Shown here: positions 62,151 to 64,000 of the stretch, one piece after another
Numbering within the stretch: the first letter of the stretch is position 1
How the letters are laid out: the number at the start of each line of letters is the position of its first letter
DNA from: Candidatus Hydrogenedentota bacterium
Lineage (GTDB): Bacteria > Hydrogenedentota > Hydrogenedentia > Hydrogenedentales > CAITNO01
Reading direction: 5' to 3'
Assembly (NCBI GenBank): GCA_903893795.1
Contig: CAITNO010000152.1
Location: forward strand, 1-64,000
Length of the DNA stretch: 64,000 nucleotides
Translations under genes and position numbers: made by a program
The notes under the pieces: model-generated
Database searches by the model: none
Seen by the model: only the letters and a program-made list of their open reading frames with translations
What the model was told of the DNA's origin: nothing

Positions 62151-64000
62151 GACTGTGCGAGGTGTACATCGACGGCTACGGCCGCCTGTCCGACTGCAGC
62201 CTGAGCTTTGAGCCGGGGTTGCAGGTGGTGATTGGCCCCAACGAGCGCGGCAAATCCACGGTCCGCTGCTTCGTCACCGACATGCTCTACGGCCAGAAGC
62301 GCGACGGCACGCACGCCCTCTACGAAGAGAGCAACGCCCTGCGCCTGCCCTGGACCCGGCCCGAGTGTTATGGCGGCCGTCTCGTGTATGAACTCGAAAA
62401 CGGCGTGCGCTTCGAGGTGCGCCGCACCTTCCACCGGGGCCGCGAGCAGGTCCGGGTGGTGGACGTCCACCAGGACCGGGACATTACCGCATCCTTTCCC
62501 GTGCTCGCCAACCGCGAGATCGATTTTGCGCGCGCCCATCTGGGCCTGGGCAAGTCCGTGTTTGTCAATGCGGCCACCATCGGCCACCTCAGTCTGGACG
62601 GACTGGGCGACCAGGATGCGCTCGATGAAATCCGCGACCGGCTGCTGGCGATTGCCGATTCCGGCGCCGGGGGCCGGTCTGCCGACGCCGCATTGCGCGC
62701 GCTCACCGCGCGCATCGAGGCCATCGGCCGCGCCGATGCCCGCAACCGCCCCCTGCCCGTCGCGCAGGCGCGGCTGGCCGCGCTCAACGAGGAGCATGCC
62801 CGCGCGGCGGCCGCCCGCCGCGAACTGGCGGAGATGGCACAGCAACGGGGCGCGCTCAAGCGGCGCGGCGCCGAACTGGACGCCGGGCGCGAACTGGTGG
62901 AGAATGCGGTGGACCGCGCGCGCGCACACCGGCGGGCCGCGCGGCTGCAGGATGCCGACAGGATTCAGCAGCGCATTGACGAAATCACCCAGCGCTGCTT
63001 CCAATTGGGCCCGTACCGCGACACGCCGCTGGAACGCCTGGCCGAGGCGCAGCAGGCGCGCATGCACTCCGAAACCGCCCGGCTCCAGGTGCAGCGGCGC
63101 GAGCAGGAACTGGAGGACTTGGCCGCGCAGGTCGAGTCGGAACGCCAGCGCAGCGCCCAGAACACGGCCGTGATGCCGCTGCCCGTCCCCGAGACGGTCG
63201 AGGCGCGCTACCACGAACTGCGCGGCATGACGGAGCGCATGGACGAGCGCGTCAACGACGAGCAGTCGCGGCTGGACCAGACCCAGGAGCAGATCATTCT
63301 CACCCAGAACCGTCTGGCCGATCTGTCTGATTTCAGCCGGGGAACAACGGACCCCATAGAATGGCTCACCCAGTTGCAGAGTTCGTTCACCCTGGCGCTG
63401 CGCGCGCGCAGCGAGGCCCAGGCGGAACTGGAACGGCTGAAGCTGGAAGTGGAGCGGCACCAGGATGAAATGGCGCCCGACGCCGACCTGTTCCGCGGAT
63501 GCACCTCCATCTCCGAGAGCCTGCGGGAGTTTGAAACGGGCCGCAAGCGGGCCGTGGAGAAGCGGGCGAACACCGAGAATGAACTGCACACACTGGGCCG
63601 CGTCCGCGACAAGCTCAAAGAGGGCAGGCCCGCCCTGATGGTGCTTTCAGGCATCTGCGCCGTGTCCATTCTGGTGCTGCTGGGGATTCTGTTCCTTTCG
63701 GGCAAGCTGCCTATTCTGTTCGCCGTGGCCATCATTTTTCTTGCCCTCGGCTATTTCCTGTACCACCTCGTTTCCACCAAGGTTCGCATCACCGATGCGA
63801 CCGAGCGCATCGCCGTGCTTCAGGGAAGCCTAGACTTGATGGCCTCCGACGACCCCCATCTGTCCCCCGTCGAAGTTCTAATGATACGCGCCGACTGCAA
63901 GTACCCCCGCGAACTGGAGGGGCGCTATGACTGTTACCGCGAGGCAAAGGCGCTGTTAAAAGCCGCCCTGCTGGAACTGGAACGGCAGGAAGGGATCACG
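62147..64000 (+). CDS. SbcC/YhaN-like ATPase with coiled coil and membrane hairpin (cut by window end)
   Basis: The first 618 residues of a longer protein; no stop before the right edge. GPNERGKST at 30-38 is the Walker A of SMC/Rad50-type ATPases, preceded by the typical opening LCEVYIDGYGRLSDCSLSFE. From about 190 to 490 the sequence is charged and rich in Glu, Arg, Gln and Leu, a coiled coil. At about 497-540 two hydrophobic helices (SGICAVSILVLLGILFLSG, then FAVAIIFLALGYFLYHLV) interrupt it, as expected of YhaN-type proteins rather than SbcC. The second coil begins and the Walker B half lies outside the window. It should pair with the nuclease encoded just before it. Confidence 0.9.
   Translation, partial: MRLCEVYIDGYGRLSDCSLSFEPGLQVVIGPNERGKSTVRCFVTDMLYGQKRDGTHALYEESNALRLPWTRPECYGGRLVYELENGVRFEVRRTFHRGREQVRVVDVHQDRDITASFPVLANREIDFARAHLGLGKSVFVNAATIGHLSLDGLGDQDALDEIRDRLLAIADSGAGGRSADAALRALTARIEAIGRADARNRPLPVAQARLAALNEEHARAAAARRELAEMAQQRGALKRRGAELDAGRELVENAVDRARAHRRAARLQDADRIQQRIDEITQRCFQLGPYRDTPLERLAEAQQARMHSETARLQVQRREQELEDLAAQVESERQRSAQNTAVMPLPVPETVEARYHELRGMTERMDERVNDEQSRLDQTQEQIILTQNRLADLSDFSRGTTDPIEWLTQLQSSFTLALRARSEAQAELERLKLEVERHQDEMAPDADLFRGCTSISESLREFETGRKRAVEKRANTENELHTLGRVRDKLKEGRPALMVLSGICAVSILVLLGILFLSGKLPILFAVAIIFLALGYFLYHLVSTKVRITDATERIAVLQGSLDLMASDDPHLSPVEVLMIRADCKYPRELEGRYDCYREAKALLKAALLELERQEGIT

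Overview
The window is a GC-rich stretch of chromosome from a Gram-negative-type bacterium. It has no tRNA or rRNA genes, CRISPR array, integrase or recognisable insertion sequence. It holds 51 genes I can support, one 22-codon overlapping reading frame, and a large set of short palindromic repeats. The mix of DUF1080 lipoproteins, several PQQ-type beta-propellers, DUF4097 proteins, OmpA/Pal-like lipid-interface proteins, an anaerobic 2-hydroxyacyl-CoA dehydratase and K+-independent-type membrane pyrophosphatase suggests a little-cultured lineage such as Hydrogenedentota or a PVC-group relative. This is inference from gene content; no marker gene here proves the phylum.

Layout: 0.2-4 kb holds an FG-GAP protein and a secreted Kelch protein flanked by two copies of a composite structured repeat. 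4-6.3 kb is a glnB-glnA nitrogen-assimilation operon with a sigma-54-type promoter. 6.7-11.2 kb holds a ribbon-helix-helix regulator, an ECF sigma/anti-sigma/DUF4097 operon whose last gene carries a frameshift, and an orphan HicB. 11.3-13.4 kb is a tandem triplet of OmpA-domain proteins. 13.8-17.2 kb encodes the two components and activator of a 2-hydroxyacyl-CoA dehydratase. 17.3-19.5 kb holds a DUF1080 lipoprotein and a secreted beta-propeller. 19.7-22.5 kb is a radical SAM protein coupled to a NodU-type carbamoyltransferase.

22.7-39.4 kb is an almost gap-free 11-gene run and the most unusual part. It encodes beta-propeller and NHL proteins, a NapG-like Tat-exported ferredoxin, a NapH-like membrane iron-sulfur protein, a NuoE-NuoF fusion, a NuoG/GltD-like iron-sulfur flavoprotein lacking the NAD(P)H domain, a glycosyltransferase, and a LolD/MacB-type ABC ATPase with a 1090-residue permease. 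Together these could carry electrons from NADH to a periplasmic acceptor, with an exporter for envelope material; no terminal reductase, hydrogenase or nosZ is present. Five genes of this run contain short dispersed palindromic elements translated in frame.

39.5-54 kb is mostly central metabolism and housekeeping: fumarase C, a DUF5009-like acyltransferase, a Tat-exported PHP hydrolase, membrane pyrophosphatase, malate dehydrogenase, a secreted glycoside hydrolase, phosphoheptose isomerase, VapBC, a degenerate CPBP protein and IlvD. 54-64 kb holds a lytic transglycosylase, a glycine-repeat membrane protein, an iron alcohol dehydrogenase, TPR and DinB proteins, an SPFH/ribbon-helix-helix/membrane-protein operon, and an SbcD/SbcC-like (YhaO/YhaN-like) pair cut by the right edge.
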